Shown here: positions 63,656-64,000 of the stretch, one piece after another
How positions within the stretch are numbered: position 1 is the stretch's first letter
Layout: each line of letters starts with the position of its first letter
From: Druceiella hillmani
Taxonomy: Eukaryota; Arthropoda; Insecta; Lepidoptera; Hepialidae
NCBI GenBank assembly: GCA_039881145.1
Contig: JAYKKI010000052.1
Location: 14,678,501-14,742,500, forward strand
Direction of reading: 5' to 3'
DNA: 64,000 nt
The notes under the pieces: model-generated
Databases searched by the model: none
What the model was told of the DNA's origin: nothing
The model's input: the letters and a program-made list of their open reading frames with translations, nothing else
Program-made: the position numbers and the translations under genes

Positions 63656-64000
63656 TTCTCTTCCAGTCGATCGCAGTCGAACACGTATCTAGTTTTCAGT
63701 GCAAACGAAACTCAAGTGGAGCAACTGGGTTTCATTCATCAGTCAACTCGAAACAATTGAAAATTCAACTCTATTTTCTCTCGTAGTCGAAGGTTCAAGA
63801 ACTCGTATCTAGTTCTCAGTGCAAACGAAACTCGAGTGGAGCGAGTCGGTTTCATTCATCAGTCGACTCGGAACAAATGAAAATTAAACTGTATTTTCTC
63901 TCATAGTCGATGGTTTAAGAACTCCTGTCCAGTTCGCAATGCAAACTAAACCCAAATCAAATAGCACGTTCTATTCATTAGTCGACACGAAACAGTCGAA
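63656..64000 (+). repeat. 120-bp tandem array running off the right edge (about 2.9 copies)
   Basis: ttctct(t/c)(c/g/a)(c/t)agtcga starts units at 63656, 63776 and 63896, exactly 120 bp apart. Units share atctagtt(t/c)tcagtgcaaac, gaaactc(a/g)agtggagc and tttcattcatcagtc. The third is cut by the window edge and more diverged. The array is likely to continue beyond the window. Confidence 0.93.

Overview
The window looks like a piece of an animal nuclear genome, most likely an insect and probably a moth or butterfly. It is strongly AT-rich and has no operons or prokaryotic gene spacing. It contains many (TA)n microsatellites, non-LTR retrotransposon relics and foldback elements. A dispersed repeat recurs whose tail runs 'gacagacagac ... 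ggttcc ... accctaaaaa', a tail I associate from memory with lepidopteran genomes. That lineage call is an inference; no search was run.

Protein-coding content is almost nil. The one convincing exon is 16460-16534 on the + strand: 75 bp, phase 0/0, with a polypyrimidine tract plus CAG before it and GTAAGT after it. It encodes a cysteine-rich segment (C-x3-C-x13-C-x5-C) typical of an extracellular protein. I cannot name the gene. The rest of the window is probably its long introns and/or intergenic DNA. Other open frames of 60-130 codons are chance frames in AT-rich DNA, microsatellite frames, repeat relics, or open stretches inside GC-rich islands.

Layout: 0-6.4 kb is AT-rich with GC-rich islands, an old interspersed repeat and a 137-bp duplication. 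6.8-10.8 kb holds an almost identical 1.89-kb tandem duplication carrying a foldback element, a microsatellite, a GC-rich block and a tailed SINE-like repeat. 12-16.5 kb has GC-rich islands leading to the exon. 18-21 kb has microsatellites, an RTE-type LINE relic and a minus-strand dispersed repeat. 23-27 kb has two GC-rich islands and a 50-bp-stem hairpin. 28.5-32.2 kb has a foldback relic, a third SINE-like copy and an eight-copy 223-bp array ending at a compact GC-rich block. 34.4-37.8 kb has two local duplications and two islands. 39 kb has a broken Jockey-type LINE 3' end. 40.5-46.7 kb has two more tandem arrays, a hairpin and a large island. 49-56.5 kb has islands, hairpins, microsatellites and a long dispersed repeat. 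57-63 kb is a repeat-dense zone with a foldback relic, a minus-strand LINE relic, a compound satellite and a tRNA-like B box. From 63.66 kb a 120-bp tandem array runs off the right edge.

The recurring GC-rich islands with no recognisable coding frame are the kind of landscape seen around developmental genes with long regulatory introns. That reading is inference and needs cross-species alignment. I see no clear sign of a new multi-gene system. The best leads are the unnamed cysteine-rich exon, the perfect hairpins, the recent 1.89-kb duplication and the repeated local duplication of 120-320 bp non-coding units.
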